NCBI RefSeq assembly: GCF_001499735.1
Contig: NZ_LN848257.1
Location: 163,244 to 227,243 of the forward strand
Length of the DNA: 64,000 bases
Reading direction: 5' to 3'
Source of the DNA: Thiocapsa sp. KS1
GTDB lineage: Bacteria > Pseudomonadota > Gammaproteobacteria > Chromatiales > Chromatiaceae
A model generated the notes under the pieces. The model did not search any database, was not told the origin of the DNA, and was given only the letters and a program-made list of their open reading frames with translations. Positions 27,755 to 36,593 of the stretch are shown in pieces (the stretch's first letter is position 1; the number at the start of each line of letters is the position of its first letter). The position numbers were made by a program, and so were the translations under genes.

Positions 27755-28833
27755 CATACCTCGGCGCCTTGCAACGATCCGAAACCGCGCTGTTTTCGGA
27801 CGCGACGCCCGACACGGAGCCGGCGATCGGCCGTCGCTCGCTCCAGGCCCCGGGCTCGATCCGGTTCTTCGATTACCGCCCGACCCCGGCGGACGTGCGT
27901 GCCGAGGTCTTGGAAGGGCTGCGACGTCCGGCCAAGCGTCTGTCGCCGAAGCTCTTCTACGACCAGCGCGGCTCGCAGCTCTTCGACGCCATCACCGAGC
28001 TGCCCGAGTATTACCCGACGCGAACCGAGATCGGAATCCTGCGCGAATACGGCTCCGAGATGGCCGACTTGCTCGGTCGGGACAATGTCCTGATCGAGCT
28101 CGGAAGCGGCAGCAGTCTCAAGATCCAAACCCTGCTTGCCGCCCTGCAACCCAGCGTCTACATGCCGGTGGACATCTCCAAGGAGCATCTGCTGGAGTCT
28201 GCCCATGCCCTGGCCGAGCGCTTCCCGAGTCTGTCGATTCGCGCCGCCTGCGCGGATTACTCGGCCCCCTTCAGGCTCCCTTTGGAGCCGGACTGGAGCG
28301 ACCTGGCCGCCTTCTTTCCGGGTTCGAGCATCGGGAACTTCGACCCCGACGATGCACGCCTCCTGCTCGGTCGGGTTGCGGATCTGCTTGGCACCGGCGG
28401 ACGGCTTCTGGTCGGGGTCGATTTGCCCAAGGATCCGGCGATCCTCAATGCGGCCTACGACGACGCTCAAGGCGTGACCGCGGCCTTCAATCTCAACCTG
28501 CTGACACGTATCAATCGTGAGCTGGATGCCGACTTCGACCCGGCCGCCTTTTGCCATCGGGCATTCTTCAACACCGAGCTGAGTCGAGTGGAGATGCACT
28601 TGGTCAGCCTCGTCGATCAGCAGGTCGAGGTTGCGGGAGAGTCCTTCGGTTTCCGCGTCGGCGAGACCATCCATACCGAGAATTCCTACAAGTACGGGAT
28701 CGATACCTTCCACCGGCTGGCCGCGGATGCCGGTTTCGTCGCCGAGAAGGTCTGGACCGATCGGCAGGGGCTCTTCAGTGTGCAGTGTCTGCGAGTGGTG
28801 GCCGACGCAGCGGCGCGAAGACCGCGGGCATGA
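27751..28833 (+). CDS. egtD: EgtD, histidine N-alpha-trimethyltransferase
   Basis: SAM-dependent enzyme that trimethylates histidine to hercynine, the first step of ergothioneine synthesis. Signatures are SPKLFYDQRGSQLFDAITEL, YYPTRTE, the SAM site LIELGSGSSLKIQTLL, FFPGSSIGNFDPDDA and, near the C-terminus, the substrate-binding IHTENSYKYG. Of 360 residues, the first 35 form an extension relative to the usual 320-330. ATG 27751 overlaps the egtB stop, so the two are coupled. It converges with the chloride transporter gene 68 bp away. Confidence 0.95.
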   Translation: MTYLGALQRSETALFSDATPDTEPAIGRRSLQAPGSIRFFDYRPTPADVRAEVLEGLRRPAKRLSPKLFYDQRGSQLFDAITELPEYYPTRTEIGILREYGSEMADLLGRDNVLIELGSGSSLKIQTLLAALQPSVYMPVDISKEHLLESAHALAERFPSLSIRAACADYSAPFRLPLEPDWSDLAAFFPGSSIGNFDPDDARLLLGRVADLLGTGGRLLVGVDLPKDPAILNAAYDDAQGVTAAFNLNLLTRINRELDADFDPAAFCHRAFFNTELSRVEMHLVSLVDQQVEVAGESFGFRVGETIHTENSYKYGIDTFHRLAADAGFVAEKVWTDRQGLFSVQCLRVVADAAARRPRA

Positions 28834-28900
28834 CCCGATCCTGCGCGATGATGGTCGTACCGCGTTCTCTCCCTCGCCGCGGGTCGTTCCGTACTTAGCT

Positions 28901-30892
28901 TCAGTTCGGCGAGCGAACAGGCCGCAGACGCTCGGACGGGGCGATCGTGCGAATGATCGGCTTCAGCCCGCGCAGGTCGGCGGGCAGAGAGTCGCGTGCG
29001 GCCTCGGCGGCATCGCGGCTCTCGAACTCGCCGATCAGGAGCGGATGCCAGCCCGATGCGCCTGCGTCCAGCGTGCGCGCTTGCTCGAGCAGACCCTGCC
29101 GCCGGGCAAAGGGCGCCAGACTCGATGCCCGGCGGAAGCTGATGAGCTGGATGCTGTAGTGCGGCTTCCGGGCGATCGGCTCGGGCCTGGATTCGGTCTG
29201 GATCGGTGACTCGGCGCTTGCAGGCGAGTCGTGCTCGGCCGGCGCGACGGTGTCGATCGACTCAGAGGGGATGACCGGGCGCGCGGCCGGAATGACAGCC
29301 GGCGGTGGGACTGGCGGTGTTGCGGACGCGACGGCGTGCTTGGTCGGTTGCGGGCTCGACGATTCTCCGGTCTCGCTCTCGCCATCCCGGAGGTTGCGCC
29401 CGGGGTTGTCCGCGTCGGTCGAAGAGGCCGGGGGCGACATCGCGCCGGAACCGACCTGCTCTTCTTGGACCGACGCCGAGACGTCCGTCGACGCCTGGAT
29501 CGGCAACGAGGCCTCGTCCGGCTGAACGGCATGAAACCGATCGACCGCCACCATCGCCGCCAAGATCATCCCGGCCGCGAGGATGCGTCTGACGGGTGAG
29601 CGCGGAGGAGCCGGACGATCGCTCAGTCCGAGCAGCAGGCTATAGATGGGCCGGCCGCCCATGGCCTCGGCGGTGAAGGTCGCCGTGAGGCAGGTCAGGA
29701 TGATCGGCAGTGCCAACACCTGCGCGCCGGTGAGCTCGATCACCAGGATGATCCCGGTCAGGGGTGCACGCACGGTTGCGGCAAAGAGGGCGCCCATGGC
29801 GGCCACCGCGAAGATCCCCGGCTCCAGGGACAAGCTCGGGGCAAGCGTTGCCACCAGCTCGGAGAACGCGGCCCCGGCGATCGTGCCCAGGGCGAGCAAG
29901 GGCGCGAAGATACCGCCGGGAAGTCCGATGCCGTAGCTGCCGACGGTGGTCAGGAGGCGCACTGCGATCAGCGCGATCAGGATCAGGAGCTCCGGGTGCT
30001 CGCGGGGCAGTGATTCCACCAGCGCTTCGCCGCCTCCGACCGTGTCGGGCGCAAGCCAGAGGAGGGCGCCCAAGACCATCCCGACGACAGCGGCGGACAG
30101 ATAGGCCTGCTCCGTGCTCAGGGCGCGGAACGACCGTGCCGATCCCAGAAGCAGGCCGTTGAAGACGACGCCCAAGGCGCCGATCAAAAGCCCCAGGAGC
30201 ACAAACAACGGCAGTGCGGCGAGCGGGGCCATGTCGAGATTCGGGACCGGAAGATCCGGTCCCTGGCCGAGGATCCAGCCGCTCACCACCACGGCCGCGC
30301 AGCAGGCCAGGATGACCGACTGAATCGAGGCGAAGCTGTATTCAAAGTGCTCGCGCAGCTCTTCGGTGACGAAGACGATGGCCGCGAGCGGCGCATTGAA
30401 GGCAGCGGCCAGCCCGGCTGCCGCGCCGGCCGCGATGAGTGCGCGACGTTGGCGATCGTCCGGCGCCATTCGCTCGGAGGCCATCTGCCCGAGGGCTGCA
30501 CCCATGTGGACGGTCGGGCCCTCGCGCCCCAGCACCAGCCCCGAGCCGACCGCCAGGAAGCCGGCTACGAACTTGACGGGCAGAACCCGTCGCCAGCGCA
30601 GGGTGCGCTGGCCCGCGAGGATTGCCTCGACCTCCTGGATGCCGCTGCCGGCCGTCTCCGGGGCAAAGCGGCGCACCATCCAAAGGGCGGTGACGAGAAC
30701 CAGGGCACCCAGGACCATGAGGACGAGCCAGCCCGGAATCGGCGCCGCGTCGAGCGCGGCACGCAAGGCATCACGACCTTGGTCCGCCCCGTCCAGGACA
30801 GCATGGAAGGCGGCTCCGATCAGGCCGGCGAGACCGCCGACCAAGGCTGCTGCCAGATAAAGCGACCAGGGGAATCTGTGCCGGTCAGACAA
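28901..30892 (-). CDS. ClC-family chloride transporter with extra TM segment and C-terminal SPOR-like domain
   Basis: Residues 1-430 are a ClC H+/Cl- antiporter or channel: GSGIQEVEA, the selectivity-filter motif GREGPTVHMG with the gating glutamate, FVTEELREHF with the inner proton glutamate, and GLPGGIFAPLLALGT. After the ClC core comes another hydrophobic helix (about residues 436-451, ILAAGMILAAMVAV), a 120-residue Pro/Ser/Glu-rich linker and a C-terminal region (from about 576, HYSIQLISFRRASSLAPFA) that resembles a SPOR peptidoglycan-binding domain. ClC C-termini are cytosolic, so the extra helix would place this domain in the periplasm. The start is TTG 30892 with GGAGGA five bases upstream. 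CBS domains are absent. Confidence 0.88.
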   Translation of the reverse strand: MSDRHRFPWSLYLAAALVGGLAGLIGAAFHAVLDGADQGRDALRAALDAAPIPGWLVLMVLGALVLVTALWMVRRFAPETAGSGIQEVEAILAGQRTLRWRRVLPVKFVAGFLAVGSGLVLGREGPTVHMGAALGQMASERMAPDDRQRRALIAAGAAAGLAAAFNAPLAAIVFVTEELREHFEYSFASIQSVILACCAAVVVSGWILGQGPDLPVPNLDMAPLAALPLFVLLGLLIGALGVVFNGLLLGSARSFRALSTEQAYLSAAVVGMVLGALLWLAPDTVGGGEALVESLPREHPELLILIALIAVRLLTTVGSYGIGLPGGIFAPLLALGTIAGAAFSELVATLAPSLSLEPGIFAVAAMGALFAATVRAPLTGIILVIELTGAQVLALPIILTCLTATFTAEAMGGRPIYSLLLGLSDRPAPPRSPVRRILAAGMILAAMVAVDRFHAVQPDEASLPIQASTDVSASVQEEQVGSGAMSPPASSTDADNPGRNLRDGESETGESSSPQPTKHAVASATPPVPPPAVIPAARPVIPSESIDTVAPAEHDSPASAESPIQTESRPEPIARKPHYSIQLISFRRASSLAPFARRQGLLEQARTLDAGASGWHPLLIGEFESRDAAEAARDSLPADLRGLKPIIRTIAPSERLRPVRSPN

Positions 30893-31004
30893 GGGTTCCT
30901 CCGAGCCGCAACCGTTGGCCCGCGTGATGTGACGTCACGGCGTCGGCCGCTGTCCCGCAGCTCGGCGCGTCACCCGCGCCGAGCTGCTCTTCATGCACCG
31001 AGGG

Positions 31005-31607
31005 TTATTGCGAGCCGGGCCGGACGTGTCTCGGTGCGCTTGCGCGCTCGACGCTCGCGGCAACCGCACTGATGTAGGTGACGGTGACGCTGTCTCCGAC
31101 GCGGACATCCGCGAGCAGCGCCGGATTGCGGACGTTGACTGCGACCGTATTTTCGGGCCCTCGGATGGTGACCCGGGATGCCGCCTTGTCGACCGCTTCG
31201 ACGATTCCGACAAGCGTGACGGTTTCTTGGATGCTGCCCGCCGGCAGCCGCCCGCCTTCACGATCGACCTCTCGGGTGGCGACGGCGCCGGGCGCCGCGG
31301 CTGCGGCGTTGCCCTTTTGCAGATCGATCGCGACGGCCTCCACGTATGCGATCGTCAGCGTATCCTCGATGCGGATCTCGTCGAGTCGTTGCACCTCGCT
31401 CGGAACATTGATGACCTGAAAGACGCCGTCGGGTTGACGAATCGTCAGCATCCGGGTCTGCGGGTTGACGACCACCACGGTGCCCGTGACTTCCTTCGTC
31501 ATGGCTCCCGAAGCGATCGGCACGTCCGCTGCCAGAGCTAGGGCGGGCAGCAGGACGGGGCCGAGGATCAGTGTGCCGGCCAGCGTCATTAAGGCAGTGC
31601 GTTTCAT
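31005..31607 (-). CDS. Secreted protein with two copies of a beta-rich domain
   Basis: I do not recognise a named family. The 200-residue protein has a clear signal peptide (TLAGTLILGPVLLPALALAA) and two similar beta-rich units. The first, about residues 40-95, reads VTGTVVVVNPQTRMLTIRQP and ends TIAYVEAVAIDL; the second, about 132-188, reads LVGIVEAVDKAASRVTIRGP and ends TVTYISAVAASV. The pattern suggests small OB- or SH3-like barrels in the periplasm. ATG 31607 is preceded by GAGGAGATCGAG. It is divergent from ppc and shares its 267-bp upstream region. Confidence 0.75.
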   Translation of the reverse strand: MKRTALMTLAGTLILGPVLLPALALAADVPIASGAMTKEVTGTVVVVNPQTRMLTIRQPDGVFQVINVPSEVQRLDEIRIEDTLTIAYVEAVAIDLQKGNAAAAAPGAVATREVDREGGRLPAGSIQETVTLVGIVEAVDKAASRVTIRGPENTVAVNVRNPALLADVRVGDSVTVTYISAVAASVERASAPRHVRPGSQ

Positions 31608-31874
31608 CTCGATCTCCTCGTCTTCGTTTTCGATGGCATTTCCGGTGGGCGCTCGGCCGACTTGTCCGGCTCGGGCGATGTGACGCTAAGCCAAAAACGA
31701 AATGTAGACAAGCAAGGGAACGCCGCTGTCGGGTTGCCGGCCGCTCCCGCCTGCATGTAGCCACAATGGCTGCCAGGGCTTTTGTCGGTCGGGCTCCGGC
31801 AAGGTAGTATCCGGGACTCGATCAACACCTTTCCGCGGCAGCCCTTCATGGCCACAGGTAGAGAGTAACGCCCG

Positions 31875-34667
31875 ATGAACGATGTTTCGCAAGGCCAGGC
31901 ATTGGAGCGCGATGTCCAGCTCTTCACCGCACTGCTCGGGGAGGTGCTGCGCGAGCACAGCCGCAAACGCGTGCTGGTGATCGTCGAGCGTCTGCGTGAC
32001 GGCTTCATGCAGCTGCGCGAAGGCGACGACCCCGAGCTGCGCGAGAAGCTGATGAAACGGATCGAGGGGTTGGACGCCCAGACCCTTTCGGAGGTCATCC
32101 GCGCCTTCAACATCTATTTCGGCCTGGTCAATACTGCCGAGGAGCTCAACGCCTATCTCGCCCGCATGGATCTGATCTCGGCCGGGCAACGGCTTTGGGT
32201 CGGCTCCTTCGACGACATGGCGCGACAGCTCAAGGCCGACGGCGTGAGCCCGGAGAATTTTCAGAGCCTGCTCGAGCACCTGGTCTATCTGCCGGTCTTC
32301 ACCGCCCATCCCACCGAGGCGAAGCGACGCACGACCTTGGAGACCTTCCGCCGGATCTTTTTGGTCGGCCAGGATCTGCACCGTCGCAAGCTCAACGACG
32401 AGGAGCTCGAGGACCATCTGCAGGAGATCCTCACCCAGATCCAGATCCTCTGGAAGACCGACGAGGTGCGTATCCACAAACCGCAGGTCACCGACGAGGT
32501 GCGCCAAGGGCTTTATTTCTTCCGCGAGTCGCTCTTCGATGCCGTGCCGCAGGTCTATCGCTTCCTGGAAAAGGCGGTGCGTCGCGTGTACGGGCCTCAG
32601 TGCGGAATCAAGGTTCCGAGCTTCATTCGCTTCGGATCCTGGATCGCCGGCGACCGCGACGGCAACCCTTTCGTGAAGCCCGAGACCACGGAGCTGGCGG
32701 TGCGGATGCACGGCGAGCTGGTCATGGAGCTCTATCTGGAGCGCGTCGGCAAGCTGCAGCGCATGTTGAGTCATGCCAGCTCCATCTGTCAGCCGTCGCC
32801 CGCGTTCCTGGACAGCCTGGACGCGGACGAGGACTACTGGGTCGACACCATGGGCCAGAGTCTGCGCCGCTATGTTCACGAGCCCTATCGACGCAAGCTG
32901 GCGATGATGAGCCATCGCCTGACCGCGAATCTGCGACGCATCCGCTCGCGAATGGCGGGGCGCGACGATGCTGCGCAACCGGAAGGTTACGCGAGCGAGC
33001 GCGATTTTCTCGCCGACCTCTATCTGATCCGGGATTCGCTCCATCATCACGGCGATGCCAACGCCGCGGGCGGACCATTGCAGGATCTGATCCGGCTTGC
33101 CGAGACCTTCGGGTTCCATCTGGTGCATCTCGACATTCGACAGGAGTCGACCCGACACACCGAGGCCGTCACCGAGCTGTTCGCCCGTCAGGCGGGTGCA
33201 CCTTACTATCAGGCCTTCGACGAGGAGCAACGCCTGATGGCGCTCGCCGAGGCGATCAGCCATCCGCACCCCTTCGTCATCGACAAGGCGACTCTGACCC
33301 CGGAGACCCGCGAGACGATCGAGATCTTCGAGGTGATGGCGCGGATGCGTGCGGAGATCAGCGAAAACCTGTTCGGTCAGTACGTCATCTCCATGACCCA
33401 TCATGCCAGCCATGTGATGGAGGTGATGCTGTTGGCGCGGCTTGCGGGACTCGCCGGCAAGGATCGCCAGGGCTGGTTCTGCAAGATCCAGATCTCGCCC
33501 CTGTTCGAGACGATCGACGACCTGAATCGCATCGGGGAGGTGATGGGGCGGTTGTTCAGGGATCCGACCTACGGTGCGCTGTTGAAGGCCTCGGGCAATC
33601 AGCAGGAGGTGATGCTCGGGTATTCGGATTCATGCAAGGACGGCGGCATCCTGGCCTCGAGCTGGCGTCTCTACGAGGCGCAGCGGCGCGTGATCCAGCT
33701 CGCCGACGATCAGGGCGTTTCCTGCCGGCTCTTCCACGGGCGCGGCGGCACGGTCGGGCGCGGCGGCGGGCCGACCCACGAGGCCATCCTCGCCCAGCCG
33801 ACCGATACGGTGCATGGACAGATCAAGCTCACCGAGCAAGGCGAGGTGCTGTCGTATCGCTATGCGAATCCGGAGACCGCACGCTATGAGCTGACCCTGG
33901 GCATCAGCGGGCTCATCAAGGCCAGCCGCTGTCTGATCGAGCCGCCGCCCGAGGACCGCAAGGATTATCTCGGGATTATGGACGAGCTGGCAGGGTACGG
34001 CGAAGAGGCGTATCGGAAACTGACGCAAGAGACCGAAGGCTTTCTCGACTATTTCTACGAATGTACGCCGCTCGACGGGATCGCCATGCTGAACATCGGC
34101 TCGCGTCCGTCGCATCGCAAGAAAGCGGATCGCTCATTGAAGTCCATCCGTGCCATCCCCTGGGTCTTCGGTTGGGCCCAGTCGCGCCAGACCTTGCCGG
34201 CCTGGTTCGGCATCGGCTATGCCATCGAGCGCTACCGCGGCAATGAGCTGGATCGCCTCGTGAAGCTTCAGAAGATGTATCAGGAGTGGCCCTACTTCCG
34301 TGTGCTCTTGTCCAACACCCAGATGTCGCTCTTCAAGGCCGAGATGCATATCGCGCGTGCCTATGCCCGCCTGGCCGAGAACCAGGAGCAGGCGCAGGCG
34401 ATCTACGGCATCATCGAGGCCGAGTACGGGCGTACCTTGACGCAGGTCATGAACGTCGCCGGCCTGCGCGGTCTCATGGAGGAGACACCGGAGCTCCAGC
34501 ACTCGCTGGCGCGGCGCAACATCTATTTGGACCCCTTGAATCACATCCAGGTCTCGTTGCTGGAGCGCTACCGCGCCGAGCGGGACGAAGGCAAGCGCGA
34601 GGAGTGGCTCGATCCGCTGCTGCGCTCGATCAACGCGATCGCGGCGGGGATGCGCAATACCGGGTGA
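31875..34667 (+). CDS. ppc: Phosphoenolpyruvate carboxylase
   Basis: Carboxylates PEP to oxaloacetate, replenishing the citric acid cycle. At 930 residues it has the full family length. The first catalytic histidine lies in VFTAHPTEAKRRTTLE, the second signature is LGYSDSCKDGGILASSW, and the glycine-rich loop is FHGRGGTVGRGGGPTHEAI. The C-terminus ends NAIAAGMRNTG, the usual PEPC ending. A GAGAG sequence lies nine bases before ATG 31875. In organisms that fix CO2 it also supplies C4 acids. Allosteric control by aspartate or acetyl-CoA is expected from the family, not seen here. Confidence 0.97.
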   Translation: MNDVSQGQALERDVQLFTALLGEVLREHSRKRVLVIVERLRDGFMQLREGDDPELREKLMKRIEGLDAQTLSEVIRAFNIYFGLVNTAEELNAYLARMDLISAGQRLWVGSFDDMARQLKADGVSPENFQSLLEHLVYLPVFTAHPTEAKRRTTLETFRRIFLVGQDLHRRKLNDEELEDHLQEILTQIQILWKTDEVRIHKPQVTDEVRQGLYFFRESLFDAVPQVYRFLEKAVRRVYGPQCGIKVPSFIRFGSWIAGDRDGNPFVKPETTELAVRMHGELVMELYLERVGKLQRMLSHASSICQPSPAFLDSLDADEDYWVDTMGQSLRRYVHEPYRRKLAMMSHRLTANLRRIRSRMAGRDDAAQPEGYASERDFLADLYLIRDSLHHHGDANAAGGPLQDLIRLAETFGFHLVHLDIRQESTRHTEAVTELFARQAGAPYYQAFDEEQRLMALAEAISHPHPFVIDKATLTPETRETIEIFEVMARMRAEISENLFGQYVISMTHHASHVMEVMLLARLAGLAGKDRQGWFCKIQISPLFETIDDLNRIGEVMGRLFRDPTYGALLKASGNQQEVMLGYSDSCKDGGILASSWRLYEAQRRVIQLADDQGVSCRLFHGRGGTVGRGGGPTHEAILAQPTDTVHGQIKLTEQGEVLSYRYANPETARYELTLGISGLIKASRCLIEPPPEDRKDYLGIMDELAGYGEEAYRKLTQETEGFLDYFYECTPLDGIAMLNIGSRPSHRKKADRSLKSIRAIPWVFGWAQSRQTLPAWFGIGYAIERYRGNELDRLVKLQKMYQEWPYFRVLLSNTQMSLFKAEMHIARAYARLAENQEQAQAIYGIIEAEYGRTLTQVMNVAGLRGLMEETPELQHSLARRNIYLDPLNHIQVSLLERYRAERDEGKREEWLDPLLRSINAIAAGMRNTG

Positions 34668-34777
34668 CGGGCGTTCGACCTCCGGCCGCCGATCGTTCGA
34701 GGCCGGTCGGGACCGGGACATCGAATCTGGGATAGACTGTTGCTCCAGCACCGGACGCCAGCAGGGTGACGAATCGC

Positions 34778-35380
34778 ATGGGCTCTGTCGTCGAACTTTA
34801 CGAGGCACTCGCCAGCGCGCCTGACGATCGGGCGCGCGCACGGGTGATCGCGTCCGCCTTCGAGCGGTTGGAAGAACGTTACCCGCACTTGCCGGACCTG
34901 GTGACCAATCAGCAGCTGCGGGAGACCGAGCTGCGGCTTCAAAGGGAGATCGAGCAGGTCCGTGCGGATCTCGTGGTGCGGATCGAGCAGCTTCGCGGCG
35001 AGGTCAAGACGGAGATCGAGCAGTTCCGCGGCGAGGTCAAGACCGAGATCGAGCAGTTGCGCGGTGGGTTCAAGACCGAGATCGAGCAGCTTCGCGGCGA
35101 GGTCAAGGCCGACATCGAGCAGTTGCGTGGGGAGCTACGCGAAACCGAGCTGCGACTCCAAAAGGAGATCCAGCAGCTCCGCGGCGAGGTCAAGACCGAC
35201 ATCGAGCAGTTGCGCGGCGAGCTACGCGAAACCGAGCTGCGACTCCAGAAGGAGATCCAGCAGCTTCGCGGCGAGGTCATGACCGCGATCGAGCGCAGCC
35301 GCAACACCTTGCTGATGTGGCTCATCCCACTCATGTTTGCTCAGGTCGGCGCATTGACGGCGCTGGTGAAGCTGCTCTGA
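34778..35380 (+). CDS. Coiled-coil protein with C-terminal membrane anchor and internal tandem repeats
   Basis: Protein of about 200 residues, function unknown. A conserved-looking N-terminal segment (VELYEALASAPDDRARARVI) is followed by about 120 residues of continuous coiled coil made of 11-residue units (IEQLRGEVKTE and variants) and two 29-residue units starting LRETELRLQKEIQQLRGEV. One hydrophobic helix (LLMWLIPLMFAQVGALTALV) ends the protein, so it is probably tail-anchored with the coil in the cytosol. The frame is open from a GTG at 34766; I prefer the ATG four codons later. DUF1640-type coiled-coil proteins have a similar plan. Confidence 0.78.
   Translation: MGSVVELYEALASAPDDRARARVIASAFERLEERYPHLPDLVTNQQLRETELRLQREIEQVRADLVVRIEQLRGEVKTEIEQFRGEVKTEIEQLRGGFKTEIEQLRGEVKADIEQLRGELRETELRLQKEIQQLRGEVKTDIEQLRGELRETELRLQKEIQQLRGEVMTAIERSRNTLLMWLIPLMFAQVGALTALVKLL
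34979..35290 (+). repeat. Tandem repeats inside the coiled-coil gene (33-bp and 87-bp units)
   Basis: Within the coiled-coil gene the DNA itself repeats. From about 34985 there are five near-identical 33-bp units (11 codons, GAGCAGTTGCGCGGCGAGGT core). From about 35117 an 87-bp unit (29 codons) occurs twice in tandem; the block GCTACGCGAAACCGAGCTGC starts at 35134 and again at 35221. All units are multiples of three, so unit loss or gain would change coil length without breaking the frame. Confidence 0.8.
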
Positions 35381-35429
35381 CCAAGGTGGGCCTACGCCCT
35401 CGAATACACTCCGCAGCGGAAATCCGAGT

Positions 35430-35558
35430 ATGCCCGAGTTACGTACGATCGTCCCTCCATCGCCAAAGCGGCCCCCTTTGGGTATCCGCCTGCTCGGCGG
35501 CGTCTTGCTCACATTCAGCGTGGGCCTGGTCTCCTGTCAGGCGATGTTCGTCATCTGA
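35430..35558 (+). CDS. Small membrane protein (42 residues), upstream of xpaC
   Basis: Short ORF beginning ATG 35430 and ending TGA 35556-35558, whose last base is the first base of the xpaC start codon (TGATG). The translation has a basic, proline-rich first half (RTIVPPSPKRPPLGIR) and one hydrophobic helix (LLGGVLLTFSVGLVSCQAMF). The overlap suggests coupling to xpaC. The ribosome-binding site is weak (CCGAG). No homologue is known to me. It could instead be only a translated leader of xpaC. Confidence 0.45.
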   Translation: MPELRTIVPPSPKRPPLGIRLLGGVLLTFSVGLVSCQAMFVI

Positions 35559-36478
35559 TGGCCGGCCCCGCGAGCACGCCTCCCGAGCAGCGTCGGACCC
35601 TGAGTCTGACCGAGCTGATTCTCGGGGTCAGGCCGGATCGTTACCCTGACCCCAACACGAACATGCCCGCTCGGGGTAAACCTCGTGCGAAGGGCACGCT
35701 CCTGTTCCTGCTGCCGATCCCGCTCCTGATCGGTGCCTTGATCGGGCTCGGGGCAGGTCGGTTGGATGTCGTCCTGGTCGACGGCGGGATCTTTGCGCTT
35801 TTCATGGCGGCAGCCGATCTGACCCGCCGCGGGCTACGCGCGGAGCACGCCCAACAGATCCTGCGGTTTACGCGGCTTCAGCGTATCCCGCTGAAGACCA
35901 TCGGCGGTGTGCTGACAGGCGTTGCAACCGGATTGGCCGCCTGGTTGTCGGTCGGCCAGGGGCCGGCGCTCAGCCTTGTCTATGCGACGGTGGCCTTGAT
36001 CGGCTTTCACCTGGTCTATGGCCTCGAGCCGCTCGGTCGCGAACGTCCCTTCGCGACCGACGACGAGCGGTCGCGCAAGGTCGCGGCGGCCTTGGAGGAG
36101 GCCGAGCGCAAGCTGATCGACCTGGACCGCGCGGCGAAGACGATCGCCAACCCGGAGCTGAAGATACGTCTGCAACATATCGGCTCGCAGGGTCGTGCGA
36201 TCCTGAATCAGATCGCGGATCGGCCCACCGACCTGTTTCGGGCACGCAAGTTTTTGAGCGTCTATCTCGACGGTGTGCAACAGGTCGCCGACGGTTATGC
36301 GCGGACCCATCGTCTGGCGGATTCGCGCGAGTTGGAGCAGAATTTTCGCAATGTCCTGGTGACGGTCGAGCAGGTGTTCGACGAGCAACACCAGAGGCTT
36401 CTGAAGACCGACGTGATGGATCTCGATATTCAGATCGAGGTGCTGAAGAAGCAGCTCGAGCGCGAAGGGATTCAGTGA
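35558..36478 (+). CDS. xpaC: XpaC-family membrane protein (5-bromo-4-chloroindolyl phosphate hydrolysis protein)
   Basis: Protein of 306 residues with membrane segments at about residues 46-66, 72-88 and 115-150 and a long helical C-terminal half (residues 170-306), as in XpaC. Genes of this family usually stand directly before telA (toxic-anion resistance), and the pair is linked to membrane stress and tellurite tolerance; the molecular role is unknown. Here telA follows, but 1.3 kb of repeat and IS DNA now separates them. ATG 35558 overlaps a 42-codon ORF by one base. Repeat copy C starts two bases after the stop. Confidence 0.82.
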   Translation: MAGPASTPPEQRRTLSLTELILGVRPDRYPDPNTNMPARGKPRAKGTLLFLLPIPLLIGALIGLGAGRLDVVLVDGGIFALFMAAADLTRRGLRAEHAQQILRFTRLQRIPLKTIGGVLTGVATGLAAWLSVGQGPALSLVYATVALIGFHLVYGLEPLGRERPFATDDERSRKVAAALEEAERKLIDLDRAAKTIANPELKIRLQHIGSQGRAILNQIADRPTDLFRARKFLSVYLDGVQQVADGYARTHRLADSRELEQNFRNVLVTVEQVFDEQHQRLLKTDVMDLDIQIEVLKKQLEREGIQ

Positions 36479-36593
36479 CTAAACCGCGCCGTGGTCGACA
36501 TGCGACGTCTCCGTGTCGCTCTTCCGTCGCGGTGAATAATGGCCTCGGCGGGGCGCGGTTTAGAATAATATTTTTTAATATCATAATATTTTT

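Noticed and set aside
31686..33413. Open frame of 575 codons on the minus strand
   Set aside because: Antisense to PEP carboxylase; low-complexity composition without recognisable motifs.
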